Below, in pieces: positions 34,415-43,652 of a stretch of DNA of 64,000 nt. Source of the stretch: Streptomyces massasporeus. Its GTDB lineage: Bacteria > Actinomycetota > Actinomycetes > Streptomycetales > Streptomycetaceae. Under the pieces are notes generated by a model. That model worked only from the letters and a program-made list of their open reading frames with translations, searched no databases and had not been told where the DNA came from. The translations under genes were made by a program, and so were the position numbers. The stretch is from NCBI RefSeq assembly GCF_014648995.1, contig NZ_BMSE01000002.1, positions 558,001-622,000 of the forward strand. The letters are read 5' to 3'. How positions within the stretch are numbered: position 1 is the first letter of the stretch; each line of letters starts with the position of its first letter.

Positions 34415-35245
34415 ATGAACTCAGCACAGGTTGATGCCTATCTCCGCCGACTGGGAGCCGAGCACCCGGCGTGGCCCACCGTCGACGCGCTGCGCGAACT
34501 GCACCTGCGTCACCTGCGGACCGTGCCGTTCGAGAACCTGTCGATCCATCTGGGCGAGGAGATCGTGCTGGAGGAGAAGCGGCTGCTGGACAAGGTGGTG
34601 GGCGCGCGGCGGGGCGGGTTCTGCTACGAACTCAACGGCTCCTTCGGGGCGTTGCTCGCGGCACTGGGGTACGACGTGGCGCTGCTGGCGGCGCGGGTGT
34701 ACGGGGAGGAGGGGCGGCTCGGGATCCCGTACGACCATCTCGCGCTGCGGGTACGGACGGTGGACGGGGGTGACTGGCTGGCCGATGTCGGGTTCGGGGC
34801 GCACAGCCACCTTCCGCTGGCGTTCGGGGACCGGGGTGAGCAGAAGGACCCTGGGGGCACGTTCCGGATCGTCGAGGCGGGGCCGGACGCGGCCGGGGTG
34901 CGCGGCGGGCACGGCACGGTGGAGGCGGCGGACCTGGACGTGTTCCGGGACGGCAGAGCGCAGTACCGCCTGGAGACGCGGCCGCGGGTGCTCGGTGACT
35001 TCGTGGCCGGGGCGTGGTGGCACAGCACGTCGTCGGTGTCGCATTTCACGCGGTCGCTGGTCTGTTCGCGGGTGACGGAGGAGGGAGGGCGGATCACGCT
35101 CAGTGGGCGCAAACTCACGGTGACGGCGGCCGACGGGACGCGGGAGGAGCGGGAGCTGGAGGCGGACGAGGAGATCCTCGGGGTGTACCGGGAGCGGTTC
35201 GGGATCGAGCTCGACAAGGTGCCGGCGCTGCGAAATCCCGCGTAG
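34415..35245 (+). CDS. nat: Arylamine N-acetyltransferase
   Basis: A 276-residue enzyme that moves acetyl from acetyl-CoA to arylamines or hydrazines. The catalytic triad is visible: Cys70 in RGGFCYELN, His108 in YDHLALRV, Asp124 in WLADVGFG. PFENLSIHLG near the start is also typical. It begins four bases after comEC. In biosynthetic clusters such enzymes can close amides, but none is present here, so detoxification is likelier. Confidence 0.95.
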   Translation: MNSAQVDAYLRRLGAEHPAWPTVDALRELHLRHLRTVPFENLSIHLGEEIVLEEKRLLDKVVGARRGGFCYELNGSFGALLAALGYDVALLAARVYGEEGRLGIPYDHLALRVRTVDGGDWLADVGFGAHSHLPLAFGDRGEQKDPGGTFRIVEAGPDAAGVRGGHGTVEAADLDVFRDGRAQYRLETRPRVLGDFVAGAWWHSTSSVSHFTRSLVCSRVTEEGGRITLSGRKLTVTAADGTREERELEADEEILGVYRERFGIELDKVPALRNPA

Positions 35246-35284
35246 ACATCCATTCCGGCCACACGGGGCTACTCGTGTGTAGTA

Positions 35285-35387
35285 CCAGCACATGTGCTGG
35301 ATTCCCGTGATGTGGTCCCGTGTTGCCCCGAAAGCCTCACCGGTGGTCGAATGCTCCTTCGGTAAGTGTGATCAACAGTGATCAACA
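35285..35387. promoter_or_regulatory. Palindrome and tandem repeats upstream of the YceI gene
   Basis: CCAGCACATGTGCTGG (35285–35300) is a perfect 16-bp palindrome. Further on, GTGATCAACA is repeated in exact tandem (35368–35377, 35378–35387). Both lie in the 172 bp between nat and the YceI gene. They look like binding sites for two different regulators, or an operator and a start-region element. Confidence 0.45.
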
Positions 35388-35417
35388 GGCGATTTCGAGC
35401 CACTCAGGGAGTCGTGG

Positions 35418-36299
35418 ATGATCGGCCGCTGGCGGGGAAGCCGCACCGACCGGGTGCAACGAACGAGTCCCCTGGCGGCGGTGCCGACCCCGCCCAGTGC
35501 GGGGGTGCTGGCCTGCCGGGTGCTGGACCCGGTCAACGAGCCGGTCAGACACGCGGAGTTCGCGGTCACGGACGCCGTGGGGCGGCCGGTGGTCAGCGGG
35601 GGAGCGGATCCGTACGGGTCGTTCGTGACGACCGTGCCCGCCGGGGAGTACCGGCTCGCGGTGTCGGCGGAGGGATACACGCCGTACCGGGCGACCACGC
35701 AGGTCGCCGAGAACGCGCTCGCGTCGCTCGGGGACGTGACGCTGCAGGTGGCCCGGCCGCCGGAGCTTCCCGATGCCGGTGACTGGGACATCGAGTCGGC
35801 GCACTCCTCGATCGGCTTCACCGCGCGGCACATCGGACTGGCCCGGATCCACGGGCGGTTCAAGTCGTTCGCGGGGGTCATACGCGTCGCCGATCCGGTG
35901 GAGCGGTCGGCGATGCACGTGGTGATCGACGCGGCGTCCATCGACACCGACATGAGGATGCGCGACGACCATCTGCGCTCGGCGGACTTCCTGGACGTCG
36001 AGAACTTCCCGACGCTGGAGTTCTACAGCGAACGGTTCGTGCACAAGGGCGGCAACCGGTGGGCCGTGACCGGGGCGCTGACGCTGCACGGCGTGACACG
36101 GACGGTCACGCTGGACACGGAGTACCTGGGGCTGGGCAACGGCATGGAGGGAGAGGTGCGGGCGGCCTGCCGGGCCACGACCGAGCTGCACCGGGACGAC
36201 TTCACCGTGAGCTGGCAGACCATGCTGGCGCGGGGCATCGCGGTCGTGGGGCCGAGCATCAGGGTCGACCTCGATGTGCAGGTCGTCCGCAAGGGCTGA
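35418..36299 (+). CDS. YceI-family protein with N-terminal carboxypeptidase-regulatory-like domain
   Basis: A 293-residue protein. Residues 25–110 form a beta-sandwich domain (GVLACRVLDPVNEPVRHAEF … GSFVTTVPAGEYRLAVSAEGY) like the regulatory domain of carboxypeptidases. Residues 115–293 are YceI: WDIESAHSSIGFTARHIGLA, VIDAASIDTDMRMRDDHLRS, DFLDVENFPTLEF. YceI proteins are lipocalin-like barrels that bind isoprenoids or amphiphiles. No signal peptide is seen. Confidence 0.9.
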   Translation: MIGRWRGSRTDRVQRTSPLAAVPTPPSAGVLACRVLDPVNEPVRHAEFAVTDAVGRPVVSGGADPYGSFVTTVPAGEYRLAVSAEGYTPYRATTQVAENALASLGDVTLQVARPPELPDAGDWDIESAHSSIGFTARHIGLARIHGRFKSFAGVIRVADPVERSAMHVVIDAASIDTDMRMRDDHLRSADFLDVENFPTLEFYSERFVHKGGNRWAVTGALTLHGVTRTVTLDTEYLGLGNGMEGEVRAACRATTELHRDDFTVSWQTMLARGIAVVGPSIRVDLDVQVVRKG

Positions 36300-36328
36300 G
36301 CGGCCGGGCCGCGAGGCGGTGTCGGACA

Positions 36329-36583
36329 ATGTCCGGCGTGAGTGATGTGCGACATGTGCTGGTGCTGCCCGACCGTGACGCCGCGGAAGAGGTGGTGGAG
36401 GCGCTGCGGGAGCGGTTCGGGGTCGTCGAGGAGCCGCAGCTGGTGCGGGACGCGCTGGCCGGCGAGGACGACGCCGAGGACGCGCAGTGGCTGGTCGTCC
36501 TGCGGGACGAGGACGAGCGGCTGGATCCCGCGGAGCTGGACGGGCTGGCCGGCGAGTGGGAGGGCTGGCGGGAGGAGCCGTAG
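36329..36583 (+). CDS. Small acidic hypothetical protein (84 aa)
   Basis: An 84-residue very acidic protein beginning MSGVSDVRHVLVLPDRDAAE. A beta-alpha-beta start is followed by an Asp/Glu-rich segment (GEDDAEDAQWLVVLRDEDER). GTG at 36338 is an alternative start. The gene lies between the YceI gene and holA. Function unknown; the charge could mimic nucleic acid. Confidence 0.6.
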   Translation: MSGVSDVRHVLVLPDRDAAEEVVEALRERFGVVEEPQLVRDALAGEDDAEDAQWLVVLRDEDERLDPAELDGLAGEWEGWREEP

Positions 36584-36594
36584 CGGCTCCCTGT

Positions 36595-36633
36595 CCCGCG
36601 TGCGCGCACGGACCGGCCCGCGTGCGCGCACGG
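36595..36633. promoter_or_regulatory. Twin 12-bp palindromes upstream of holA
   Basis: CCCGCGTGCGCGCACGG occurs at 36595–36611 and 36617–36633. Each copy contains the perfect palindrome CGTGCGCGCACG, 22 bp apart centre to centre (two helical turns). They lie in the 120 bp between the small acidic gene and holA. A cooperative operator is plausible. Confidence 0.45.
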
Positions 36634-36703
36634 CGCGGTCCATGAGGACCCCCGCCCGGTCCGTCGGGGTCCGTTGTCAGTGGCGCGTGGGATGCTTGGC
36701 GCG

Positions 36704-37693
36704 ATGGCCAGGAAGACTGCGAATGACGACCCCCTCGCCCCGGTGACGCTCGCCGTGGGCCAGGAGGACCTGCTCCTCGACCGTGCCGTGCAGGAGGTGG
36801 TGGCCGCCGCGAAGGCCTCCGACGCCGACACGGACGTACGGGACCTGACCCCGGACCAGGTGCAGCCCGGCACGCTCGCCGAGCTGACGAGCCCGTCGCT
36901 CTTCGCGGAGCGCAAGGTCGTGGTCGTACGCAACGCGCAGGATCTGTCGGCCGACACGATCAAGGACGTGAAGGCGTACCTCGGTGCCCCCGCCGAGGAG
37001 ATCACCCTGGTGCTGCTGCATGCCGGCGGGGCCAAGGGCAAGGGGCTGCTCGACGCCGCGCGCAAGGCCGGGGCGCGTGAGGTGGCCTGCCCGAAGATGA
37101 CGAAGCCGGCGGACCGGCTGGCGTTCGTGCGGGGCGAGTTCAGGACCACGGGGCGATCCGCCACGCCGGAGGCGTGCCAGACGCTCGTCGACGCGATCGG
37201 AAGCGATCTGCGGGAGCTGGCCTCGGCGGTGTCGCAGCTGGTCGCGGACGTCGAGGGGACGATCGACGAGGCGGTCGTCGGACGGTACTACACCGGGCGG
37301 GCCGAGGCGTCGAGCTTCACCGTCGCCGACCGGGCGGTCGAGGGGCGGGCGGCGGAGGCCCTGGAGGCGCTGCGCTGGTCGCTGGCGACCGGGGTCGCGC
37401 CGGTACTGATCACGAGCGCGCTCGCACAGGGAGTCCGGGCGATCGGGAAGCTGTCCTCGGCCCGCGGGGGCCGCCCGGCCGACCTCGCGCGGGAGCTGGG
37501 CATGCCGCCGTGGAAGATCGACCGGGTGCGGCAGCAGATGCGCGGCTGGACTCCGGACGGGGTGTCGATCGCGCTGCGCGCCGTGGCCGAGGCGGACGCG
37601 GGGGTGAAGGGCGGCGGCGACGACCCCGAGTACGCGCTGGAGAAGGCGGTGGTCACCATCGCCAGGGCGGCCCGCTCCAGGGGACGCGGCTAG
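36704..37693 (+). CDS. holA: DNA polymerase III delta subunit
   Basis: A 329-residue protein. The order matches HolA: a degenerate AAA domain (VTLAVGQEDLLLDRAVQEVV, SPSLFAERKVVVVRNAQDLS), a lid, and a helical C-terminal collar domain (ARELGMPPWKIDRVRQQMRG). Delta opens the sliding clamp within the clamp loader. The ATG at 36704 is chosen by family fit. The usual neighbours rpsT and lepA follow nearby. Confidence 0.93.
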   Translation: MARKTANDDPLAPVTLAVGQEDLLLDRAVQEVVAAAKASDADTDVRDLTPDQVQPGTLAELTSPSLFAERKVVVVRNAQDLSADTIKDVKAYLGAPAEEITLVLLHAGGAKGKGLLDAARKAGAREVACPKMTKPADRLAFVRGEFRTTGRSATPEACQTLVDAIGSDLRELASAVSQLVADVEGTIDEAVVGRYYTGRAEASSFTVADRAVEGRAAEALEALRWSLATGVAPVLITSALAQGVRAIGKLSSARGGRPADLARELGMPPWKIDRVRQQMRGWTPDGVSIALRAVAEADAGVKGGGDDPEYALEKAVVTIARAARSRGRG

Positions 37694-37737
37694 CGGGATC
37701 CGGGCCGATCGGCCCCAGGCCTCGGCGGCACCTTGCT

Positions 37738-37926
37738 CCACGGGCCGTCCCGGTACGGCTTCAGGGCCCGCCCCGCGATGGGCCTTCCCTCTGCGCCTCG
37801 TTCCAGGCCCCGCCCCTCCACGGGCCGTCCCCGTACGGCTCACTTCAGGGCCCGCCCCGCGATGGGCCTTCCCTCTGCCCCTCGTTCCAGGGCCCGCCCC
37901 CTCCATGGGCTCGCCCGACACGGCTC
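37738..37926. repeat. Tandem repeat of about 80 bp downstream of holA
   Basis: A unit starting CCACGGGCCGTCCC spans 37738–37817 (80 bp). A second, 85-bp unit spans 37818–37902, and a decayed start of a third runs from 37903. The units differ by a few substitutions and a small insertion. They fill the gap between holA and a convergent VOC gene. No coding or regulatory sense is visible. Confidence 0.75.
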
Positions 37927-37945
37927 GCTCCGTGAGCCGCCCGCC

Positions 37946-38371
37946 TCAGAACACCGGCTCCCCCATCCCCAGCAGGTTCCCCTCGCTGTCGTGGAACCAG
38001 GCGCCGCGTTCGCCCCGTGCGCCCTTGCTCGGGTAGTTGCCCTCGATCTCGGCGATCCCGCCCCGGGTCCGCAAGCCGGGGGCGTCGACCTCCTCGAAGA
38101 CCACGCCGCGCCGCTTCAGCTCGGCGACCGCCGCCTCGATGTCCTCGACCTCCAACGCCATCTGCGTGAAGGTGCCGGGCGAGGCTCCCGTCGACCGGAA
38201 CAGTACGAACTCCGCGTCGCCGCAGCGGTAGAGCAGCCCGCCGGGGCGTTCGTCCACGGGGTCCAGACCGAGTTTCTCCGAGTAGAAGCGCCGCGCCCGC
38301 TCCAGGTCCTGGGCGGGGAGCCTGGTCGCCGCGCGGACCAGGGCCGGCGCGCTCGTGTCGTCTGCGTCCAT
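37946..38371 (-). CDS. VOC (glyoxalase-like) family protein
   Basis: A 141-residue single VOC module: TRLPAQDLERARRFYSEKLG near the start, FVLFRSTGASPGTFTQMALE, and the closing AWFHDSEGNLLGMGEPVF. VOC proteins bind metal in a beta-alpha-beta-beta-beta barrel and act as dioxygenases, isomerases or resistance proteins; the substrate is unknown. ATG 38371 is used. It is divergent from the SnoaL-like gene. Confidence 0.85.
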   Translation of the reverse strand: MDADDTSAPALVRAATRLPAQDLERARRFYSEKLGLDPVDERPGGLLYRCGDAEFVLFRSTGASPGTFTQMALEVEDIEAAVAELKRRGVVFEEVDAPGLRTRGGIAEIEGNYPSKGARGERGAWFHDSEGNLLGMGEPVF

Positions 38372-38471
38372 GTCTCCACTGTGCCGTGATCGAGTCGCCC
38401 TCCTCCTGCCGAAGAGGAGAATCGGGTGTATCAGCCGTACGTCGCCAAGTGACGGAGAGGTGGCGAGGGTC

Positions 38472-38867
38472 ATGGCTGAACACCCGCATGCTGCGCTGGT
38501 CCGCAAGGGGTTCGAGGCCTTCTCGCGCGGTGACATGGACACCCTGCGGGAACTGATCGCCAAGGACGCGACACATCACGTGCCCGGCAGTCACCCGCTC
38601 TCGGGTGACTTCAAGGGCCAGGACGCGATCATGGACATGTACCGGCGGCTGGGCGAGGAGACCGCCGGATCGATGCGTCTGGAGATGCTCGGCATCGCCG
38701 TCGACGGCCGGGGGCACGCGGTCGGCATGTGCAGGTTCACGGCCGAGCGGCAGGGCAGGAAGCTGGACGACACCGGCTGCATCGTCTTCCGGATCGTCGG
38801 CGACAAGGTCACCGACCTCGACGAGTGCGTCGAGGACATCGAGAAGAACAACGAGTTCTGGTCCTGA
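38472..38867 (+). CDS. SnoaL-like / NTF2-fold protein
   Basis: A 131-residue protein with the NTF2 fold: HAALVRKGFEAFSRGDMDTL, RELIAKDATHHVPGSHPLSG, then FRIVGDKVTDLDECVEDIEK. Members are polyketide cyclases, limonene-epoxide hydrolases or stress proteins. With no biosynthetic cluster here, a general or stress role is likelier. Confidence 0.82.
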   Translation: MAEHPHAALVRKGFEAFSRGDMDTLRELIAKDATHHVPGSHPLSGDFKGQDAIMDMYRRLGEETAGSMRLEMLGIAVDGRGHAVGMCRFTAERQGRKLDDTGCIVFRIVGDKVTDLDECVEDIEKNNEFWS

Positions 38868-38872
38868 ACAGG

Positions 38873-38923
38873 CCGAAGGCCCCGCCGGCCGCCCTGGGGA
38901 AGGGCGGAAAGCGGGGCCTTCGG
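38873..38923. terminator. Long hairpin between convergent genes
   Basis: CCGAAGGCCCCGC (38873–38885) pairs with GCGGGGCCTTCGG (38911–38923), and an inner CCGCCCT/AGGGCGG stem extends it. It follows the SnoaL-like gene and faces rpsT, so it may terminate transcription from both sides. Confidence 0.75.
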
Positions 38924-39041
38924 TTCAAGCTGCGGGATCCGCGCCCGCGTGGCGAACGCAGGCCGCGCGCGGATCCGGGGGTGCCGGACGGGAGCGGATG
39001 AGAGAGGGCCCGCTCGATTCCCTCCGGCGTCACATCAGATG

Positions 39042-39308
39042 TCAGCCCTTGAGCGCGTCGACCTTCTGAGCCAGCGCGGACTTCTTGTTGGCGGCCTGGT
39101 TCTTGTGGATGACGCCCTTGGAGACGGCCTTGTCGAGGTGACGCGCGGCGAGGCGCTGGTACTCGGTGGCCTTCTCGACGTCACCCGCGGCAGCAGCCTC
39201 ACGGGCCTTGCGGATCGCGGTCTTGAGGGAGGACTTGACGGCCTTGTTGCGCAGCCGCGCCTTCTCGTTGGTCTTGATCCGCTTGATCTGGGACTTGATG
39301 TTCGCCAC
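39042..39308 (-). CDS. rpsT: 30S ribosomal protein S20
   Basis: An 88-residue basic helical protein of normal S20 length: [38 protein letters not shown], and [20 protein letters not shown]. It binds 16S rRNA early in 30S assembly. It is divergent from lepA, a conserved bacterial arrangement. Confidence 0.97.
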   Translation of the reverse strand: MANIKSQIKRIKTNEKARLRNKAVKSSLKTAIRKAREAAAAGDVEKATEYQRLAARHLDKAVSKGVIHKNQAANKKSALAQKVDALKG

Positions 39309-39548
39309 GAATGAGCCTTCTCAGGTTCTGGCACGAGGCCGCACGGACACCGCACGATTCCCGCACCGGGTGATTTCTTGGGTCGCGCCTCCTGCGAGAG
39401 GGCATGAGGCACAGCCACCCAGGCTACCAGCGGCCCCTTCCGCGGCCCAAACCCGTCCGCGGTCCCCACCCGTGGGACCATGGAGGCTACGTATCGATCC
39501 GACCCGAGACCGCAGACACTGCGGACGCCTCAAGAATCAGGACCCTGC

Positions 39549-41417
39549 GTGCCCGCGATCCCCAGCCACGTGCCCGAGCCGAGCCGTACCGACCCGGCTC
39601 TGATCCGCAACTTCTGCATCATCGCGCACATCGACCACGGCAAGTCCACGCTCGCCGACCGGATGCTCCAGCTGACCGGAGTGGTCGAGCAGCGGCAGAT
39701 GCGCGCCCAGTACCTCGACCGCATGGACATCGAGCGCGAGCGTGGCATCACGATCAAGTCACAGGCGGTGCGTCTGCCGTGGGCCCCGACCCACGACAAG
39801 AACGACACGCACATCCTGAACATGATCGACACCCCCGGGCACGTCGACTTCACCTATGAGGTCTCCCGGTCGCTCGCCGCCTGCGAGGGGACCATCCTCC
39901 TGGTGGACGCCGCCCAGGGCATCGAGGCGCAGACCCTCGCCAACCTCTACCTGGCGATGGAGAACGACCTCAAGATCATCCCGGTGCTGAACAAGATCGA
40001 CCTGCCGGCGGCGCAGCCCGAGAAGTTCTCCGAGGAGCTCGCCAACCTGGTCGGGTGCGACCCCGACGACGTGCTCAAGGTGTCCGCCAAGACGGGTCTG
40101 GGCGTCGAGGCGCTGCTCGACAAGGTCGTCGCCGAGATCCCCCCGCCGGTCGGTGTCGCGGACGCGCCCGCCCGCGCGATGATCTTCGACTCGGTCTACG
40201 ACTCCTACCGCGGTGTCGTGACGTACGTCCGTGTCATCGACGGTCAGCTCAACAAGCGCGAGCGCATCCGGATGATGTCCACCGGCGCCACGCACGAGCT
40301 GCTGGAGATCGGCACCAACTCACCGGAGATGCTGGCGGCCGACGGCCTCGGCGTGGGCGAGGTGGGCTACCTCATCACGGGTGTGAAGGACGTCCGTCAG
40401 TCCAAGGTCGGTGACACCGTCACCAGCCAGCACAAGGGCGCCGAGGAGGCGCTCGGCGGCTACAAGGACCCCAAGCCGATGGTGTTCTCCGGCCTCTACC
40501 CGCTGGACGGCTCGGACTACCCGGAGCTGCGCGAGGCCCTGGACAAGCTCCAGCTCAACGACGCCGCGCTGGTCTACGAGCCGGAGACGTCCGCGGCCCT
40601 CGGTTTCGGTTTCCGTGTCGGCTTCCTCGGCCTGCTGCACCTGGACGTGATCCGGGAGCGGCTGGAGCGCGAGTTCGGCCTCGACCTCATCGCCACCGCG
40701 CCGAACGTGGTCTACCGCGTCCTCATGGAGGACGGCACCGAGCACACCGTCACCAACCCGAGCGAGTTCCCCGAGGGCAAGATCTCGGAGGTCTACGAGC
40801 CGGTCGTGCGGGCCACCATCCTGGCGCCCAGCGAGTTCATCGGCTCGATCATGGAGCTGTGCCAGACCCGGCGCGGCACCCTGCTCGGCATGGACTACCT
40901 CTCCGAGGACCGGGTCGAGATCCGCTACACCCTGCCGCTCGCGGAGATCGTCTTCGACTTCTTCGACCAGCTGAAGTCCAAGACCCGCGGCTACGCCTCG
41001 CTCGACTACGAGCCCACCGGCGAGCAGACCTCCAGCCTGGTCAAGGTCGACATCCTGCTGCACGGCGACAAGGTCGACGCCTTCTCGGCGATCACCCACA
41101 AGGACGCCGCGTACGCCTACGGTGTGCGGCTCGTCGCCAAGCTGCGCGAGCTCATCCCGCGGCAAGCCTTCGAGGTGCCCATCCAGGCCGCCATCGGCTC
41201 CCGGGTCATCGCCCGCGAGACCATCCGCGCCATCCGCAAGGACGTCCTCGCCAAGTGCTACGGCGGTGACATCTCCCGTAAGCGGAAGCTGCTGGAGAAG
41301 CAGAAGGAGGGCAAGAAGCGAATGAAGATGGTGGGTTCCGTAGAGGTTCCGCAGGAAGCCTTCATCGCGGTCCTGTCCAGTGATGACAGCGCGGGGTCGG
41401 GCAAGGGCAAGAAGTAA
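39549..41417 (+). CDS. lepA: Elongation factor 4 (LepA)
   Basis: A 622-residue translational GTPase from GTG 39549. G1 is [11 protein letters not shown]2/switch region RERGITIK, G3 DTPGH, G4 NKID, followed by domains II–III and V ([20 protein letters not shown]) and the EF4-specific C-terminus ([20 protein letters not shown]). EF4 helps ribosomes that stall or mistranslocate. A longer frame from ATG 39480 is possible, but its first 23 residues look non-native. Confidence 0.97.
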   Translation: MPAIPSHVPEPSRTDPALIRNFCIIAHIDHGKSTLADRMLQLTGVVEQRQMRAQYLDRMDIERERGITIKSQAVRLPWAPTHDKNDTHILNMIDTPGHVDFTYEVSRSLAACEGTILLVDAAQGIEAQTLANLYLAMENDLKIIPVLNKIDLPAAQPEKFSEELANLVGCDPDDVLKVSAKTGLGVEALLDKVVAEIPPPVGVADAPARAMIFDSVYDSYRGVVTYVRVIDGQLNKRERIRMMSTGATHELLEIGTNSPEMLAADGLGVGEVGYLITGVKDVRQSKVGDTVTSQHKGAEEALGGYKDPKPMVFSGLYPLDGSDYPELREALDKLQLNDAALVYEPETSAALGFGFRVGFLGLLHLDVIRERLEREFGLDLIATAPNVVYRVLMEDGTEHTVTNPSEFPEGKISEVYEPVVRATILAPSEFIGSIMELCQTRRGTLLGMDYLSEDRVEIRYTLPLAEIVFDFFDQLKSKTRGYASLDYEPTGEQTSSLVKVDILLHGDKVDAFSAITHKDAAYAYGVRLVAKLRELIPRQAFEVPIQAAIGSRVIARETIRAIRKDVLAKCYGGDISRKRKLLEKQKEGKKRMKMVGSVEVPQEAFIAVLSSDDSAGSGKGKK

Positions 41418-41561
41418 CCACGGATTACCGTGGGTTACACCGCAATCCGGGTTGAACAGGGGCTCGTCGTGCGAAAGTGCGGCGGGCCCTGTGCGTATGC
41501 GGGGTAGCTCTCTGTACGAAGTGACAGGCCGCGAACCCTTACGCGGCGGCCGGTCGCCCTT

Positions 41562-41627
41562 TACTCTGATCCCTGCTCGTTAGTTACTCACGAGTTAAAC
41601 AACGGGCGTGACCTGCACCTCGTGAGT
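41562..41627 (+). promoter_or_regulatory. Promoter and inverted repeat upstream of the acyl-CoA ligase
   Basis: TACTCT at 41562–41567 is a likely −10 box. Downstream, ACTCACGAG (41586–41594) and CTCGTGAGT (41619–41627) are perfect inverted arms 24 nt apart. The first lies in GTTACTCACGAGTTAAAC, which resembles TetR-type operators of fatty-acid genes. Repression by an acyl-CoA-responsive regulator is inferred. Confidence 0.5.
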
Positions 41628-41680
41628 GCCACCCAGCCGCACCTGAGCCAGCCGCATCGTCGCGGGCCCCGGAGGATGTC

Positions 41681-43555
41681 GTGAGCGACACACAGACCCT
41701 GATCGAGAACCGTCCCCCGTCCGTGGCGGGCCTCTTCCTGGAGCGCGTCACGGCCACGCCGGACGCCGAGGCCTATCGGTACCCGGTCCCATCGTCCGCG
41801 GGCCAGGGCCCGGACGAGTGGAAGTCGCTGAGCTGGGCGCAGGCAGCCGAGCGGGTCTACGCCATCGCGGCGGGGCTCATCGAGCTGGGCGTGCAGGCCG
41901 AGCAGCGCGTCGCCCTCGCCGCCGGCACCCGGCTCGAGTGGATCCTCGCCGACCTCGGCATCATGTGCGCCGGCGCGGCCACGACCACGGTGTATCCGCA
42001 GACCAACGCCGAGGAGTCCGCGTACATCCTGTCGGACTCCGAGAGCCGGGTGCTGATCGCGGAGAACGCCGAGCAGCTGGCCAAGGCCCAGGAGAAGCGC
42101 GCCGAGCTGCCCGAGCTGACGCATGTCGTGGTGATCGACGCGGCCGGGGTCGAGACCGCCGACTGGATCCTCACCCTGGACGAGCTGGAGAAGCGCGGCG
42201 CGGCCCGGCTGGAGAAGGACCCCGACCTGATCAAGGAGCGGGTCGGCGCGATCACCAAGGACCAGCTGGCCACCCTCATCTACACCTCCGGCACCACGGG
42301 CCGCCCCAAGGGCGTGCGCCTGCCGCACGACAACTGGTCGTACATGGCGAAGGCGATCGCCGCGACCGGGCTGGTCAGCGCCGAGGACGTGCAGTACCTC
42401 TGGCTGCCGCTCGCGCACGTCTTCGGCAAGGTGCTGACCTCCGGGCAGATCGAGGTCGGGCACGTCACCGCCGTGGACGGCCGGGTCGACAAGATCATCG
42501 AGAACCTGCCGGTGGTGCAGCCGACGTACATGGCGGCCGTGCCGCGCATCTTCGAGAAGGTCTACAACGGCGTGGCCGCGAAGGCCCGCGCAGGCGGCGG
42601 CGCCAAGTACAAGATCTTCCAGTGGGCCGCCGAGGTGGCCCGCGAGTACGCCAAGGTCGCGCAGGACAACTTCCGGCGGACCGGGACCGCGTCCGTGCCG
42701 TTCGGGCTGGGCGCGAAGCACAAGGCCGCCGACGCGCTGGTCTTCTCCAAGATCCGCGAGGCCTTCGGCGGCAACCTGCGGGCGTGCGTCTCGGGCTCCG
42801 CAGCACTCTCGCCGGAGATCGGCTACTTCTTCGCCGGCGCAGGCATCCACATCCTGGAGGGCTACGGCCTGACCGAGTCCTCGGCCGCGTCCTTCGTGAA
42901 CCCGGGCGAGGCCTACCGCACCGGCACGGTCGGCAAGCCGCTGCCCGGCACGGAGGTGCGGATCGCCGACGACGGGGAGATCCTCCTGCGCGGCCCGGGC
43001 ATCATGGAGGGCTACCACAAGCTGCCCGAGAAGACCGCCGAGGTGCTGGAGTCGGACGGCTGGTTCCACACCGGGGACATCGGGGAGCTGTCGCCCGACG
43101 GGTACCTGCGGATCACCGACCGCAAGAAGGACCTCATCAAGACCTCGGGCGGCAAGTACATCGCCCCGGCGGAGGTCGAGGGGCAGTTCAAGGCGGTGTG
43201 CCCGTACGTCTCCAACATCCTGGTGCACGGGGCCGACCGGAACTTCTGCACGGCGCTCATCGCGCTCGACGAGGCCGCGATCACCGAGTGGGCCAAGGAG
43301 AACGGGCTCGAGGGGAAGCCGTACGCGGAGATCGTCGCCGCGCCGGTGACCGTCGAGATGGTCGACGGGTACGTGAAGCAGCTCAACGAGGGGCTTCAGC
43401 GGTGGCAGACCATCAAGAAGTTCCGGCTGCTGCCGCGTGACCTCGATGTCGAGCACGGCGAGATCACGCCGAGTCTGAAGCTGAAGCGGCCCGTTGTGGA
43501 GCGGGAGTACAAGCACCTGATCGAGGAGATGTACGAGGGCTCTCGCGAGGCGTAG
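41681..43555 (+). CDS. Long-chain fatty-acid–CoA ligase (AMP-binding)
   Basis: A 624-residue adenylate-forming enzyme. The signature TLIYTSGTTGRPKG is near residue 202, LEGYGLTESSAA near 395, WFHTGDIGEL near 462, and DRKKDLIKTSGGKYIAP near 481. The size and a bacterial FACS-like N-terminus indicate long-chain acyl-CoA synthesis for lipid use. GTG 41681 is used. Confidence 0.94.
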   Translation: MSDTQTLIENRPPSVAGLFLERVTATPDAEAYRYPVPSSAGQGPDEWKSLSWAQAAERVYAIAAGLIELGVQAEQRVALAAGTRLEWILADLGIMCAGAATTTVYPQTNAEESAYILSDSESRVLIAENAEQLAKAQEKRAELPELTHVVVIDAAGVETADWILTLDELEKRGAARLEKDPDLIKERVGAITKDQLATLIYTSGTTGRPKGVRLPHDNWSYMAKAIAATGLVSAEDVQYLWLPLAHVFGKVLTSGQIEVGHVTAVDGRVDKIIENLPVVQPTYMAAVPRIFEKVYNGVAAKARAGGGAKYKIFQWAAEVAREYAKVAQDNFRRTGTASVPFGLGAKHKAADALVFSKIREAFGGNLRACVSGSAALSPEIGYFFAGAGIHILEGYGLTESSAASFVNPGEAYRTGTVGKPLPGTEVRIADDGEILLRGPGIMEGYHKLPEKTAEVLESDGWFHTGDIGELSPDGYLRITDRKKDLIKTSGGKYIAPAEVEGQFKAVCPYVSNILVHGADRNFCTALIALDEAAITEWAKENGLEGKPYAEIVAAPVTVEMVDGYVKQLNEGLQRWQTIKKFRLLPRDLDVEHGEITPSLKLKRPVVEREYKHLIEEMYEGSREA

Positions 43556-43580
43556 GGGGTGCTGGGGCTGATCGAGCGGC

Positions 43581-43652
43581 TGCGGGTTCGTTGTGGTCGC
43601 TCGCGCCCACGCGGCGGAGCCGCAGATCGATACAGCCCCGCGCCCCTAGGGG
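43581..43652. repeat. Dispersed intergenic repeat, copy 1
   Basis: A GC-rich unit starting TGCGGGTTCGTTGTGG and ending CCCCGCGCCCCTAGG, placed between the convergent acyl-CoA ligase and response-regulator genes. Its two ends match the reverse complement of 63756–63798. I recognise this family as widespread in Streptomyces intergenic DNA. It may fold into a terminator. Confidence 0.6.
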
